Of a DNA stretch of 36,690 nt, positions 8,874-18,028 are shown piece by piece. This DNA is from Elusimicrobiota bacterium (GTDB taxonomy: Bacteria > Elusimicrobiota > Elusimicrobia > Elusimicrobiales > Elusimicrobiaceae). The translations under genes were made by a program, and so were the position numbers. Location: the NCBI GenBank assembly GCA_023398295.1, contig JAEWSL010000059.1:1-36690 (forward strand), given 5' to 3'. Numbering within the stretch: the first letter of the stretch is position 1; every line of letters begins with the position of its first letter. A model generated the notes under the pieces. That model did no database searches. It saw only the letters and a list, made by a program, of their open reading frames with translations, and was not told where the DNA came from.

Positions 8874-9277
8874 GCGACTTAGATTTCGGTTATACAAAAA
8901 CGCACGCGCGCAAAGGGGCGGACGTTAAACTGCCCAAAATACAGTGCTGGGAAAATCAGTACAAGCGGGCGTATCTTATAGAAATAGTCCTGCCGGAGTT
9001 TACTTCCGTCTGTCCCAAAACGGGCCTGCCGGATTTTGGAGTTATAACGATAGAATATATACCCGCAAAACTTTGTCTGGAGTTAAAGTCGCTCAAATAT
9101 TATCTTCTTGAATACCGCGATATGGGTATTTTTATGGAGAATATAGCAAATAAAATACTTGACGATGTCGTTTCGGCCTGCAGGCCTAAATGCGCGCGCA
9201 TAACGGCAAAATTTACGCCGCGCGGAGGGCTTGAATCCAAAATCACGGCCGAGTACGGAAAATGGGGAACAAAATGA
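8870..9277 (+). CDS. queF: preQ0 reductase (7-cyano-7-deazaguanine reductase)
   Basis: NADPH-dependent reductase that turns preQ0 into preQ1 in queuosine synthesis. 135 aa matches the short type I QueF. The nucleophile is C48 in FTSVCPKTGLPDFG with the acid D55, and the second signature is LEYRDMGIFMENIANKI with E90. In most relatives a His precedes this Glu (GIFHE); here it is Met89. Start ATG overlaps the stop of the ATPase gene and is preceded by GGGAGGAAAT, a good ribosome site. The last base triplet overlaps the next gene. Other queuosine genes are not in the window. Confidence 0.9.
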   Translation: MSDLDFGYTKTHARKGADVKLPKIQCWENQYKRAYLIEIVLPEFTSVCPKTGLPDFGVITIEYIPAKLCLELKSLKYYLLEYRDMGIFMENIANKILDDVVSACRPKCARITAKFTPRGGLESKITAEYGKWGTK

Positions 9278-10053
9278 AAACAAAAAAGAACATAGTTTTT
9301 TTTATTGCGGGCATTATTGCCGCGGCGCTGCTTTGGCATTTTTATCTGGGGCCTAAATATAACATCAAGCGCGGCGACAAAGAAACTTTGGATATATTGC
9401 TTGAGGCCGATAAAGACGCCCTAAACCGCGCTACCGAAAGTTTGGAGGGGGAAGTCTTGTTTAACACGGCAAGCGATAAAGACGGGACGGCTGAAATAGA
9501 CGACGGCGGTTTATCTTCCCAGAGCATAATAGACGCGGGGAAGCCGTCGTCGGAAGGTGAATCCGATTTTGCCTCAATGGCGTCCAAGCCCGAAGATGTT
9601 TATGAGCAAATGGCCAAGGGAGATAAGCGCGGCGGGCCGCGGATTGTTCTTGAGAACAGGGATGTCACTGTTAATATGCCCGATGTGGACGAGGCGTCCG
9701 CCGCAACGGAAGCGGAGGGAGAGGATTTGCTCCAAAACAGCAGGATAACGCTTATAGGCGCGCCGGTTAAACCCCACATTATAAGAAACGACGGGGATTA
9801 CAGCGCTTTTAAGAAAGGCAGGAAAGGTAATTTTGAAAAAATTGATTTTACAAAAGATATGATTGTCTTTTTGGAATCGGACACTAATATGTCTAACGGG
9901 TTTTTTGAGATAGCGGAAGTTCTTCCCCAGGAAGATATGGTGCTGGTTGAGTACAGGGTAAATATCATAGGCTCTTCCGAAAAAAAAGACATAATGCCCT
10001 ATAAGGTGCTTAAACAGACGGATAAGCCCGTTAAGTTTAAGCAGATTAAATAA
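9274..10053 (+). CDS. membrane-anchored protein of unknown function
   Basis: Not recognised. 259 residues from ATG 9274; a slightly earlier ATG (9262) adds four residues, but 9274 has GGGG at a good spacing and makes an ATGA overlap with queF. Residues 1-5 are basic and 6-24 are hydrophobic (a signal anchor), so the rest is likely outside the cytoplasmic face. Residues 30-150 are acidic and rich in Asp, Glu, Ser and Ala (probably disordered). The last 90 residues look like a small beta-rich domain (ITLIGAPVKPHII, IVFLESDTNMSNGFFEIA, VLVEYRVNIIG). It is the last gene before a strong terminator. Confidence 0.7.
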   Translation: MKTKKNIVFFIAGIIAAALLWHFYLGPKYNIKRGDKETLDILLEADKDALNRATESLEGEVLFNTASDKDGTAEIDDGGLSSQSIIDAGKPSSEGESDFASMASKPEDVYEQMAKGDKRGGPRIVLENRDVTVNMPDVDEASAATEAEGEDLLQNSRITLIGAPVKPHIIRNDGDYSAFKKGRKGNFEKIDFTKDMIVFLESDTNMSNGFFEIAEVLPQEDMVLVEYRVNIIGSSEKKDIMPYKVLKQTDKPVKFKQIK

Positions 10054-10086
10054 ATTAAGAAGAAATTATTTGCTGTTCTTTCGCGC

Positions 10087-10114
10087 AAAGCCCCCGCTTA
10101 AAAGCGGGGGCTTT
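10087..10114. terminator. bidirectional intrinsic terminator
   Basis: Perfect 13-bp inverted repeat: arms 10087-10099 and 10102-10114, stem GCCCCCGC core, A-rich on the left and TTT on the right, so it can end transcription in both directions. It lies between the convergent unknown gene (plus) and guaC (minus). Confidence 0.88.
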
Positions 10115-10137
10115 GTATATTTTGGCAGTATCGGTTA

Positions 10138-11250
10138 TTATATTTCCTGTTCGGAAAATATGTTGTTAAGCTGTCTGTTTACGCGGTAGAAAGTGGCGCA
10201 CTTGGGCATATCTTTTATGCGTTTTGCGCCTATATAGGTCATAGCGCTTCTTAAGCCGCCCAGTATGGCAAGCAGCGTAGGGGCGATATCGCCCTTAAAG
10301 GGCAGTTCCACCACTTTGCCTTCGCTGGCGCGGTATTCTTTCATGCCGCCGTAGAATTTTTCCTGCGCGTAATCGGAGCTCATGCCGTAGAACTTTTTAT
10401 AATATTGTTCGCAGGTAAGAAGGGTGCTTTCTTCACCCGCGGTGTCGGGGGATAACTGGTTGGTAAGGAAAGTCTTTTTAATTATTTCCCCGCCGCTCTC
10501 TTTGTGGCCGGCAAGCATGCCGCCGAGCATCACAAAATCCGCCCCTGCGCAAAAGCTCTTGCAAATATCTCCGGGCACTATGCAGCCGCCGTCTGCGCAA
10601 ATCATGCCGCCCACGCCGTGGGCGGCGTCGGCGCAGTCTATCACGGTTGAAAATTGCGGCCGTCCTACGCCAGTCAGTTTCCGCGTAGTGCAGACGGAGC
10701 CCGGGCCTATGCCCACCTTTACTATGTCAACGCCGTTAATAATAAGGTCTTCGGTCATATCGCCCGTTACCACATTGCCGGCCATGATAAGGCTTTTGGG
10801 ATATTTGGCGCGCGCTTTTTTGATAAAGGAAACAAGATATGGCGAGTAGCCGTTTGCCACGTCTATGCATATATTGGACGCAAGGCCCGTTTTCATAATG
10901 TCCGAGAGTTTATTGTAATCCAGCGCGCTTACGCCGGTGCTTATAAAAATAAGGTCGTTGCCGCCGTAAGTTTTCTTATTTTCTTTTAGGAAGGCAATTA
11001 TTTCCTTTGTGTCATAATGCTTATGCAAAACGGTGAAAAGACGGTGTTTTTGCATTTCGCGCGCAATCTCAAAAGTGCCGGTGGTGGCCATATTGGAGCT
11101 TAGGATACCGGTCGCTTTTATCTGGCGCGGGCACCATTTGAAAGTATAGGCGCGCTCAATTTCAACCTGCGCGCGCGAGGAAAGAGCCGAGCGTTTGGGC
11201 CGCAGCAATACGTCGCAGTAGTCCAATTGGACATCATCGTATATTCTCAT
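10138..11250 (-). CDS. guaC: GMP reductase
   Basis: NADPH-dependent enzyme that deaminates GMP to IMP in purine salvage. 370 aa, IMPDH/GMPR (beta/alpha)8 fold without CBS domains. The catalytic cysteine is C187 in GIGPGSVCTTRKLTGVGRPQ, and later FVMLGGMLAGHKESGG matches GMP reductase rather than IMP dehydrogenase. The N-terminus DVQLDYCDVLLRPKRS is also typical. Minus-strand ATG at 11250 has GGAG eight bases upstream. It is the only large minus-strand gene in the left two thirds of the window and is a single-gene unit ended by the shared terminator. Confidence 0.95.
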   Translation of the reverse strand: MRIYDDVQLDYCDVLLRPKRSALSSRAQVEIERAYTFKWCPRQIKATGILSSNMATTGTFEIAREMQKHRLFTVLHKHYDTKEIIAFLKENKKTYGGNDLIFISTGVSALDYNKLSDIMKTGLASNICIDVANGYSPYLVSFIKKARAKYPKSLIMAGNVVTGDMTEDLIINGVDIVKVGIGPGSVCTTRKLTGVGRPQFSTVIDCADAAHGVGGMICADGGCIVPGDICKSFCAGADFVMLGGMLAGHKESGGEIIKKTFLTNQLSPDTAGEESTLLTCEQYYKKFYGMSSDYAQEKFYGGMKEYRASEGKVVELPFKGDIAPTLLAILGGLRSAMTYIGAKRIKDMPKCATFYRVNRQLNNIFSEQEI

Positions 11251-11359
11251 AAAAATATCTCCGCAGAAAAATAACGGGAAAAACTAAGAAAAACAAAAGC
11301 AATTTATATAATACAATATTTTAAGACTGTTTTAACCGCCGCCGCGGGAAAATGGACTG

Positions 11360-11387
11360 TGGACATAAGGGAAAAAAATTCTATAAT
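11360..11387 (+). promoter_or_regulatory. sigma70-type promoter ahead of the moxR/bat cluster
   Basis: TGGACA at 11360-11365 (5 of 6 to consensus), 16-bp spacer, perfect TATAAT at 11382-11387, about 50 bases before ATG 11440, which has GGAGGG as ribosome site. Likely starts the long operon through batE. Confidence 0.65.
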
Positions 11388-11439
11388 GTAAGTAAGCGGC
11401 GCAAAGCAGTTTCCTAAGCCTTACGGAGGGATATTTTTT

Positions 11440-12132
11440 ATGAAGCAAATTATAGTAATATTTATAGTCTTTATAGGCGTATATTTTATGTATAACCACG
11501 GGTTTATCAAGACGATAGCCCGTCCCAAAGCAAACCCGGAGGCCGTCCAGGAAACGCCTAAAGTGAATACGGAAACGGAACCGCTTCTCCACAAACAGCT
11601 GCCTATTATTGCGCCGGAGCGCAATCAGGCTATGCGCGGTTCAAGCGACGCTTTGGGCAAGGTTGAGGCTTCCTGCTTTTCTTTATTTGATCCTCCCACC
11701 AGCTATGCCTTTGTAGAGGTAGCCTACTTCAACGGCGCGCCAGAGATTTCAAGGATAATTAACCGCTATCTTGCCAATTACAATATGCCGGAAGACAGGG
11801 AAAAAATCCTAAATCTCCTAAGCAGCGTGCGCGATAAACAGACTTTTGATATTTTAGTGGATTTTTTTAACAGAAACATTTTCCCCAAAAAAACTTTACT
11901 GCATACCATAGCGGATTTTGATTCCTCGGAATCTTTTGATTTTTTGAAAAATGTCGCCAGAGAAAATACTAACGCCGCCTTAAGAAAAGAGGCCTTGGAC
12001 ATAGTTAAATCGGTGGAGGACTCCGCAATTCTAGCGGATACGGCGGAACCTGGGCAGGATATTACGCAGAAGCCGTCTTATTCCACCGTGCAGGTTCAGG
12101 CCTTGCTTAACAAAGGGGAAATGAAGAGATAG
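11440..12132 (+). CDS. membrane-anchored protein with possible HEAT-like repeats
   Basis: Not recognised. 230 residues; 3-18 are a hydrophobic signal anchor, about 28-55 are polar linker, and 95-205 are helical with HEAT-like spacing (REKILNLLSSVRDKQTFDIL, FPKKTLLHTIADFDSSESF, ALRKEALDIVKSVED). A strong Shine-Dalgarno (GGAGGG) and a promoter precede it. It ends 33 bp before moxR, so it is probably the first gene of the moxR-bat operon. HEAT-like folds usually bind proteins; its role with the Bat complex is inference from position only. Confidence 0.7.
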   Translation: MKQIIVIFIVFIGVYFMYNHGFIKTIARPKANPEAVQETPKVNTETEPLLHKQLPIIAPERNQAMRGSSDALGKVEASCFSLFDPPTSYAFVEVAYFNGAPEISRIINRYLANYNMPEDREKILNLLSSVRDKQTFDILVDFFNRNIFPKKTLLHTIADFDSSESFDFLKNVARENTNAALRKEALDIVKSVEDSAILADTAEPGQDITQKPSYSTVQVQALLNKGEMKR

Positions 12133-12165
12133 CGGCGTTTATCCGAATGTTTCAGGAGAGGCAAA

Positions 12166-13149
12166 ATGAATATCAGCGAGATAAACCAGCAAGTTCGCAG
12201 CGAAAGTTTATTTTTGCAGGATCTCAAAAGAGAGATTGCAAAAGTGATAGTAGGCCAGGAAGACCTTGTTGAGAAAATGCTTGTGGCCCTTATAGCCGAC
12301 GGGCATATCCTTATAGAAGGCGTGCCGGGCCTTGCAAAAACAATGACGGTGAGAACTTTGGCGCAGGCCTTAAGCGCCACTTTCCAGCGCATACAGTTTA
12401 CTCCGGATTTACTGCCGGCGGATATAACCGGAACGCTTATCTTTAATCCCAAAGAGGGCACTTTCAGCCCGCGCAAAGGGCCTGTGTTTGCCAATATGGT
12501 GCTGGCAGACGAAATAAACCGTTCTCCGGCAAAAGTGCAAAGCGCGCTGCTTGAGGCCATGCAGGAGCGGCAGGTTACCATCGGGGAGGAAACCTATAAT
12601 CTTCCCACGCCGTTTATGGTGCTTGCCACGCAAAACCCGGTGGAGCAGGAGGGCACATATCCTCTTCCCGAGGCGCAGGTTGACAGATTTATGCTCAAGA
12701 TTAACGTTAACTATCCTTCAAAAGAGGAGGAGAAAATAATTTTGGAGCGAATGTCAGTTACCGAGAAGCCGCGGGTAACCTCCCAAATAAACACGGACGT
12801 TATCCTTAAGGCCAGAAAAGTTACCGACACGATTTACGTTGACGAGAAAGTAAAAAACTATATCATTGATTTAGTCTTTGCCACAAGGCAGCCTAAGGAG
12901 TACAGGCTGGGCGATATTGCCTCTTTTATTTTATACGGGGCAAGCCCGAGGGCTTCCATTTATATTACGCAGGCGGCCAAAGCGTTTGCCTTTCTGAAGG
13001 GGCGCGGCTTTGTTACGCCGGAAGATATAAAAGAAATCGGCCCCGACGTGCTGCGTCACCGCATCCTGCTTACTTACGAGGCCGAAGCCGAAAATATTAC
13101 GACGGAAGATATAATAAAGAAAATCTTTACCACAGTAGAAGTGCCATAA
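12166..13149 (+). CDS. MoxR-family AAA+ ATPase
   Basis: 327-residue AAA+ ATPase of the MoxR family, thought to act as a chaperone with von Willebrand factor A proteins. Walker A is GVPGLAKT at 52-59, Walker B ends in DE at 115-116 (MVLADEINRS), sensor 1 lies in FMVLATQNPVEQEGTYPLPE. The C-terminal lid has YILY-type helices and ends FTTVEVP. GAGAGG precedes ATG. The stop TAA shares its last base with the ATG of the DUF58 gene. Its placement directly before DUF58 and bat genes is the classical MoxR-Bat arrangement. Confidence 0.94.
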   Translation: MNISEINQQVRSESLFLQDLKREIAKVIVGQEDLVEKMLVALIADGHILIEGVPGLAKTMTVRTLAQALSATFQRIQFTPDLLPADITGTLIFNPKEGTFSPRKGPVFANMVLADEINRSPAKVQSALLEAMQERQVTIGEETYNLPTPFMVLATQNPVEQEGTYPLPEAQVDRFMLKINVNYPSKEEEKIILERMSVTEKPRVTSQINTDVILKARKVTDTIYVDEKVKNYIIDLVFATRQPKEYRLGDIASFILYGASPRASIYITQAAKAFAFLKGRGFVTPEDIKEIGPDVLRHRILLTYEAEAENITTEDIIKKIFTTVEVP

Positions 13150-14030
13150 TGCAAACCGCTGATATCTTGAAACGGGTACGTCGGATAGAGATTGAAACCG
13201 GCAAACTTGTTGCGGAAACTTTCGCCGGCGAATACCTGAGCGTTTTTAAGGGACAGGGTATAGAATTTGCGGAGGTCCGCCGATATATACCCGGGGACGA
13301 TATACGTTCTATTGACTGGAACGTATCGGCCAGAACGGGCGGCGTTTTTGTCAAGAAGTTCAATGAAGAGCGCGAGCTCAGCGTAGTTATCGCCTGCGAC
13401 GTTTCGGCTTCCCAATTTTTCGGCTCGCAAGGCAGGTTTAAGAGCGAAGCCGCCCTTGAGCTCGCGGCGGTTTTTGCATTTTCCGCCATAAAAAATAACG
13501 ATAAAGTGGGCTTGCTTTTATTCTCCGACAAAATAGAGCTGTATATCCCGCCCAAAAAAGGCAAACGCCATGTTTTGCGCATTATAAGGGAACTCCTGGC
13601 CTTCACTCCCCAAAGCGGCGGCACAAATATATCTTTGTGTTTGGACACTCTTAACAGAATGATAAAAAGGAAAGGCATTTTGCTTTTTATCTCTGATTTT
13701 ATTGACGCCGATTACGAGAAATCTTTTAAGCTGGCCGCGCGCAAGTTTGACCTTGTGCCCGTCATCGTTGGAGATCCTCTTGAGTTTTATCTTCCGCGCC
13801 TTAGGGCGGCGGTTAATTTTGAGGGGTTTGAAAGCGGTTTGTCGGGGTGCTTTAATTTATCGTCTGAAGCGGCGCGCAGGTTAACGGAAGAGAGGGCGCG
13901 TTACCGCCAGAAGGCCTTGCAGCTTTTTAATGCCTGCGGGACGGAATTTATTTCCATAGATCCTTCCCAAAATATTGAAGAGCCTGTTGTAAAATTCTTT
14001 AAGCAAAGGGCGCAGAAACTCAGAAGATGA
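13149..14030 (+). CDS. DUF58 protein (vWA-like, Bat operon)
   Basis: 293-residue cytoplasmic DUF58 protein. The diagnostic block EVRRYIPGDDIRSIDWNVSA lies at about 42-61, followed by the vWA-like core with IACDVSASQ at 81-89 in place of the metal-site DxSxS (DVSAS). It has no membrane span, unlike some longer DUF58 members. TAATG overlap with moxR and ATGA overlap with the next gene show tight coupling. Known family behaviour: partner of MoxR ATPases; molecular function unclear. Confidence 0.92.
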   Translation: MQTADILKRVRRIEIETGKLVAETFAGEYLSVFKGQGIEFAEVRRYIPGDDIRSIDWNVSARTGGVFVKKFNEERELSVVIACDVSASQFFGSQGRFKSEAALELAAVFAFSAIKNNDKVGLLLFSDKIELYIPPKKGKRHVLRIIRELLAFTPQSGGTNISLCLDTLNRMIKRKGILLFISDFIDADYEKSFKLAARKFDLVPVIVGDPLEFYLPRLRAAVNFEGFESGLSGCFNLSSEAARRLTEERARYRQKALQLFNACGTEFISIDPSQNIEEPVVKFFKQRAQKLRR

Positions 14031-15127
14031 AAAAAAGTTTATATATTCTGTTCTTTTTCCTTTTTGCGCCTGCGCCCTTTGTCCTTGCGCAGGAGGCGGA
14101 CGCCGCGCCTAAAGAATCTTCCGATACCGCTTCTTCGGCCGAAGCGGCCCAAACGCCCGAGCGGCAACAAACGTTGCCAGCCGCGCGCGTTGTGCTAAAA
14201 CCTTCTCAAGCGCAGTTCGGCGCGCCTTTTGAAATAGGCGTTGAAATTACCGCAAACGCCGTCTTGAACAAAGAACTTTCCGAAAAAGGAAATCCGGATT
14301 TTGCAATTATTGCCCAAGAGCCAGCCAAAATGCCTAACACTCTTAAAATTACCGCCATACCTTATGCTTTGGGCGTAAGCACTTTTACGGGGCTTTCCTT
14401 TCAAACCCCTGACGGGGAAATTTTAACTACAGAGCCTTTTACGATAGAGATAGCGCCTTTTGACAGCGGCGTAAAAAACCGGGATATAGTTGATATCCGC
14501 GGCCCGTTCAGGCCGATTAATATTCTTTTGATATCGGCGGTTGTTGCCGCGCTTGCGCTGCTAATTTTTGCGGTTATTTTGTTTTATAAAAAAGTTTATA
14601 AGAAGAAAAAATCTTTAAGTCCCGCCAAAGAGCATATTGACGAGCGTCCCTGCCATGTTATCGCGCTTGAGAAGATAGACCAGCTGCTTTTCAGCGATAT
14701 GTGGGCTCATAAACAATACAAGCTTTTTTATATAACGCTTGTTGACATTTTCAGGGATTTTCTTGCGGCGCGGTTCTATTTTGACGCCCACAAATATACT
14801 TCCCGCGATTTGCTGCGCAAATTTAAGACGATGAGAAATTTTTCGGGCGATGTTTCCAAAATAGGGGAATTTCAGGATTCCGCCGATTTGGTAAAATTCG
14901 CAAAGATAGTTCCGGAAGTAAACGACAGGGATAAAGACGCGGCCTTGCTGAAAGAAATCATATCTTCCCTTAAAGATGAAACCCCCGTTCCCGTTGACCA
15001 GATTGCCCTTCAAAAGCGGCAAAAAGAGGAAGAGCAAAAAACGGAGGAAGAAAAGCAAACCTCGCAAAAAATTGACGTAATAGAGGATATGAAAAAATCC
15101 AAAAAAAGACGCAGAAGAAGATTTTAA
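14027..15127 (+). CDS. anchored protein between DUF58 and batA
   Basis: 366 residues: signal peptide 1-21 (cut after VLA), an Ala/Ser/Glu linker to about 50, a beta-rich outer domain about 52-150 resembling the Ig-like units of BatD, one transmembrane helix about 164-187, then a basic helical cytoplasmic domain (HKQYKLFYITLVDIFRDFLA, SRDLLRKFKTM) and a lysine/arginine-rich tail ending KKSKKRRRRRF. The C-terminal half resembles the DUF4381-type proteins often found at this place in bat operons. The same FYITLVDIFRDFL type of helix is echoed in BatD's C-terminal domain. Start overlaps DUF58 by ATGA. Role inferred from position. Confidence 0.75.
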   Translation: MKKSLYILFFFLFAPAPFVLAQEADAAPKESSDTASSAEAAQTPERQQTLPAARVVLKPSQAQFGAPFEIGVEITANAVLNKELSEKGNPDFAIIAQEPAKMPNTLKITAIPYALGVSTFTGLSFQTPDGEILTTEPFTIEIAPFDSGVKNRDIVDIRGPFRPINILLISAVVAALALLIFAVILFYKKVYKKKKSLSPAKEHIDERPCHVIALEKIDQLLFSDMWAHKQYKLFYITLVDIFRDFLAARFYFDAHKYTSRDLLRKFKTMRNFSGDVSKIGEFQDSADLVKFAKIVPEVNDRDKDAALLKEIISSLKDETPVPVDQIALQKRQKEEEQKTEEEKQTSQKIDVIEDMKKSKKRRRRRF

Positions 15128-15145
15128 TTTTATACGGATAAAATT

Positions 15146-16231
15146 ATGAACGGCAAAAAAATAATAACCGATATTTTTAACGCGCTTTACGGGCTGACCT
15201 GCGCTGCGTTTTTTGCGCTGCTGATTTGGTTTTATCTTATAGACGGCGTTTATGCAAACCCGTCGTTTTTGTACTTGTTTATCGGGCTTGCGGTTATTCT
15301 TCTTGCGGGCGCGGCTGTTAAAATGCTTTTGACGCCGCACATAAAATACCCTTTGCCCAAAGGCGTCGAGTGCGGCGTCCCTGCGCGGCTTGCCTTTGCT
15401 TCCTGGACGCCTTTTGCGTTGACTGCGGCGGCTTTGATACTCTGCGTTTTTGCTTTGGCGCGCCCGCAGATTGAAGGCAGGACGGTCCTGCCGCCTTCGG
15501 CGGGCGTTGATATTATGATTGCTCTTGATACTTCAAGCAGCATGCTTGCGCCCGATTTACAGCCTAACAGGCTTGAAGCGGCCAAAGTTTCCGCAAAAGA
15601 ATTTATTTCAAAGCGTCCTGCCGACAGGATAGGCATAGTGGTATTTTCGGCCAATGCGTTTTTGCAATGTCCCGTTACTTTAGACCACACCGCCCTTGAC
15701 GAGTTTGTAAATAATGTTTATATAGATATGCTGGGCACTTCGGGCACAGCGGTGGGGGACGCTGTTTCGGCGAGCGTTTTGCATCTTAAAGACAGCGCGG
15801 CAAAAAGCAAGATAATAATTTTAATTACCGACGGGGATTCCAACACCGGCATAGATCCTGTTGTGGCGGCCAAGGCGGCGCAGGCCTATAATATAAAAGT
15901 CTATACCATTTTAATTTCTTCCGGTAAGGAAGTTTATTTGCAGGTGCCTTCCCCGCTAGGGGGTATGCATACGGTTAAACTTGAGCCCTCCGGCGGGGGG
16001 GATTTGCTAAAAGAGATAGCGCAGATAACCGGCGGGGAAGCTTTCAACGCCCAAAACAACGAGGAGCTTCAAAATATTTACGTCGCCATTGACAATCTGG
16101 AGAAAACGGATTTTAAGGAAACGGTTTATCTTAATTACGAAGATAATTATTATGCGCTGCTTTTGGGCGCGCTGGCTTTGCTGCTCGCCGCGTTTGCGGC
16201 CGAGAACCTTATTTTTATGAGAATGCCTTAA
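15146..16231 (+). CDS. batA: BatA, membrane von Willebrand factor A protein
   Basis: 361 residues with membrane spans near 15-33, 41-61, 89-107 and 338-358, and a vWA domain between the last two. The metal-ion site is DTSSS at 128-132 (IMIALDTSSSMLAPD), followed by a TSGTAVGD threonine motif and ITDGDSNTG. This is the BatA layout of the aerotolerance operon, where BatA/BatB form a membrane complex. It lies 18 bp after the anchored protein and 12 bp before batB. BatA and BatB are recognisable paralogues: both have PNRLE plus A/S-AK after the metal site and AFLQCPVT/AYLQCPVT. Confidence 0.93.
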   Translation: MNGKKIITDIFNALYGLTCAAFFALLIWFYLIDGVYANPSFLYLFIGLAVILLAGAAVKMLLTPHIKYPLPKGVECGVPARLAFASWTPFALTAAALILCVFALARPQIEGRTVLPPSAGVDIMIALDTSSSMLAPDLQPNRLEAAKVSAKEFISKRPADRIGIVVFSANAFLQCPVTLDHTALDEFVNNVYIDMLGTSGTAVGDAVSASVLHLKDSAAKSKIIILITDGDSNTGIDPVVAAKAAQAYNIKVYTILISSGKEVYLQVPSPLGGMHTVKLEPSGGGDLLKEIAQITGGEAFNAQNNEELQNIYVAIDNLEKTDFKETVYLNYEDNYYALLLGALALLLAAFAAENLIFMRMP

Positions 16232-16243
16232 CGGGAATTTGTT

Positions 16244-17254
16244 ATGGAACTTTTTTCAAACTATAAAGCTTTTTTATATCTTTTGGCGGCGGCGGTTTTC
16301 GTCGCGCTGGTTTGGTACGCGGGTGCGGCCAGATACCGTGCGGCGGCCTTAGCTTTATTTAGCGCGGAGAATTTCAAAAGACTTATCCCGCCGGAACTTC
16401 CCTTCCGCAGGAAAATAAAGACTTTGCTTTTTTTGGGAGGGATTTTCTTTCTGTTCCTGGCTTTAAGCGGTCCCCAGTGGGGAAGGAAAAAGCAGGCCGC
16501 TGGCTTAAACGCCAAATATTCCCAGTCGGTGGTGTGTTTGGACCTTTCCAATTCCATGCTGGCCGAGGATTTCCGCCCCAACCGTCTTGAAAGCGCAAAA
16601 CTTATGATAACTATGATGCTTGAGGGACTACAAAACGAAAGGCTGGGGCTTATAGGTTTTACCTCGCTTGCCTATCTGCAATGCCCGGTTACGACTGATA
16701 TTTCCGCCCTTAAGATGATGACTTCCCGTATGTCGGAAGGCACTTTGCCTGTGCAGGGCACTTCTTTGCAGCCGGTAATTGCGCTTGCCGTGCGCATGCT
16801 TAAGCCTTACGAGGGAACTAAGGCTGTCATAATTATAAGCGACGGCGAAGATCATCAAAAACTTGATATTGAAGCCGCCTTAAAAGAAGCCAAAGAAAAC
16901 AATATCAGGATTATAGCCGTGGGCATAGGCAGCGCAGAGGGGGAAATAATACCCGTCTTGAACAAAGAGGGCAAAAGGGAATTTAAGAAAGACAAGCAGG
17001 GGAAAACAGTTTTAAGTAAACTTGACGAACAAACGCTTAAAAAAATTGCCTCTTTAACGGGCGGCGTTTATATTAAATTCAGCAACGCCCAGCAAACCGC
17101 AGACGAAGTGCTCCTGCAGATTAAGTCTTTAGATAAAAGCGCTTCCCGCGGCGTCGTCGGCAGCATTTATAAAAACCGCTATCAGATACCGCTTGCCGCG
17201 GGGTTTTTGCTGTTGGTTTGCTCTATACTTATTCCTCTAAGAAAAGTAAAATAA
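16244..17254 (+). CDS. batB: BatB, membrane von Willebrand factor A protein
   Basis: 336 residues, spans near 8-27, 58-75 and 313-330 with the vWA domain between. The metal site is DLSNS at 100-104 (VVCLDLSNSMLAEDFRPNRL), then LAYLQCPVT, a GTSLQPVI threonine motif and IISDGEDHQ. Shorter than batA at the N-terminus. GGGAATTTGTT precedes the ATG (weak site), consistent with coupling to batA. Only 3 bp separate it from batC. Known family role: oxidative-stress or aerotolerance phenotype in Bacteroides; molecular role unsettled. Confidence 0.93.
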   Translation: MELFSNYKAFLYLLAAAVFVALVWYAGAARYRAAALALFSAENFKRLIPPELPFRRKIKTLLFLGGIFFLFLALSGPQWGRKKQAAGLNAKYSQSVVCLDLSNSMLAEDFRPNRLESAKLMITMMLEGLQNERLGLIGFTSLAYLQCPVTTDISALKMMTSRMSEGTLPVQGTSLQPVIALAVRMLKPYEGTKAVIIISDGEDHQKLDIEAALKEAKENNIRIIAVGIGSAEGEIIPVLNKEGKREFKKDKQGKTVLSKLDEQTLKKIASLTGGVYIKFSNAQQTADEVLLQIKSLDKSASRGVVGSIYKNRYQIPLAAGFLLLVCSILIPLRKVK

Positions 17255-17257
17255 TAT

Positions 17258-18028
17258 ATGAAAAAGCATTTTATATCTTTTATATTTTTAGTTTTAAGCC
17301 TAAGCGCTTTTTGCGGGCAGGGCGCTTTGCTCAGGGGCAATAAGGCCTATGATGCCGGCAAATACGGGGAAGCCTTTGAGCAGTATCAAAAAGCCGCCGC
17401 AGGCGGCCTTGCGCAAAAAGCGCAGTATAACAGCGGCGCGGCTTTATACAAGCTTCAGGATTACGACGCCGCGGCAGAGGCCTACGCTTCTTCGGCGGAG
17501 CAGCAGGGTTCTCTGAAAGAAAGCGCCTATTTTAACTTAGGCAACGCATATTTTCGCGCAAAGAAGAATGACGAGGCCGAAAAGAGTTACAGGGCCGCGC
17601 TTAAAATAAATCCGCAGGATAAGGACGCTCTGCACAATTTGCAGATAATTTTGCGGCAAAAACAGCAGCAGCAAAACGATAAGCAGTGCAGCAATCCGCA
17701 GCAGCAGGAGAATAACGACAAAAATTCTTCCGGCGGGGATAAAGAGCAGAATAAAGAAAATCAGCAAAGTCAGAATAAAGACAATCAAAACCGGCAGGAT
17801 AAAAGTGAAAGCGGCGAGGAAGAAAATAAAAACAACGGGCAAAAACAAAACTCTCCCGGGGAGCCGCGGCAAAACGAAAACGGCATTACGCAGGATCAGG
17901 CCGACGCTATTTTAAGAATGGCTATGGAAAAAGAGTCCGGCGAAAATGATAAAAACGCCGCCGCAGGCGGCGGAATTAAAAGCGTAAAAGGGCAAATGCA
18001 GATGCCCGAGGTTGAAAAAGACTGGTGA
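17258..18028 (+). CDS. batC: BatC, TPR protein with Gln/Asn-rich tail
   Basis: 256 residues. A signal peptide (1-19, ending AFCG) is followed by three TPR units at about 25-130 (NKAYDAGKYGEAFEQYQKAA, YNSGAALYKLQDYDAAAEAY, YFNLGNAYFRAKKNDEAEKS). Residues 135-215 are a low-complexity Gln/Asn/Lys/Glu stretch, probably disordered, then a conserved-looking end with ADAILRMAMEKE and QMQMPEVEKDW, which matches the BatC pattern. It belongs to the same operon as batA/B; TPRs suggest a scaffold in the periplasm. Confidence 0.88.
   Translation: MKKHFISFIFLVLSLSAFCGQGALLRGNKAYDAGKYGEAFEQYQKAAAGGLAQKAQYNSGAALYKLQDYDAAAEAYASSAEQQGSLKESAYFNLGNAYFRAKKNDEAEKSYRAALKINPQDKDALHNLQIILRQKQQQQNDKQCSNPQQQENNDKNSSGGDKEQNKENQQSQNKDNQNRQDKSESGEEENKNNGQKQNSPGEPRQNENGITQDQADAILRMAMEKESGENDKNAAAGGGIKSVKGQMQMPEVEKDW

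Noticed and set aside
12096..12581. 161-codon antisense frame over moxR
   Set aside because: Shadow of the moxR frame; Ser/Cys-rich low-quality translation without motifs.
14615..15340. Long antisense open frame (241 codons)
   Set aside because: Antisense to the anchored protein and batA, rich in Lys/Arg/Phe from lysine-rich codons on the other strand; no family features.
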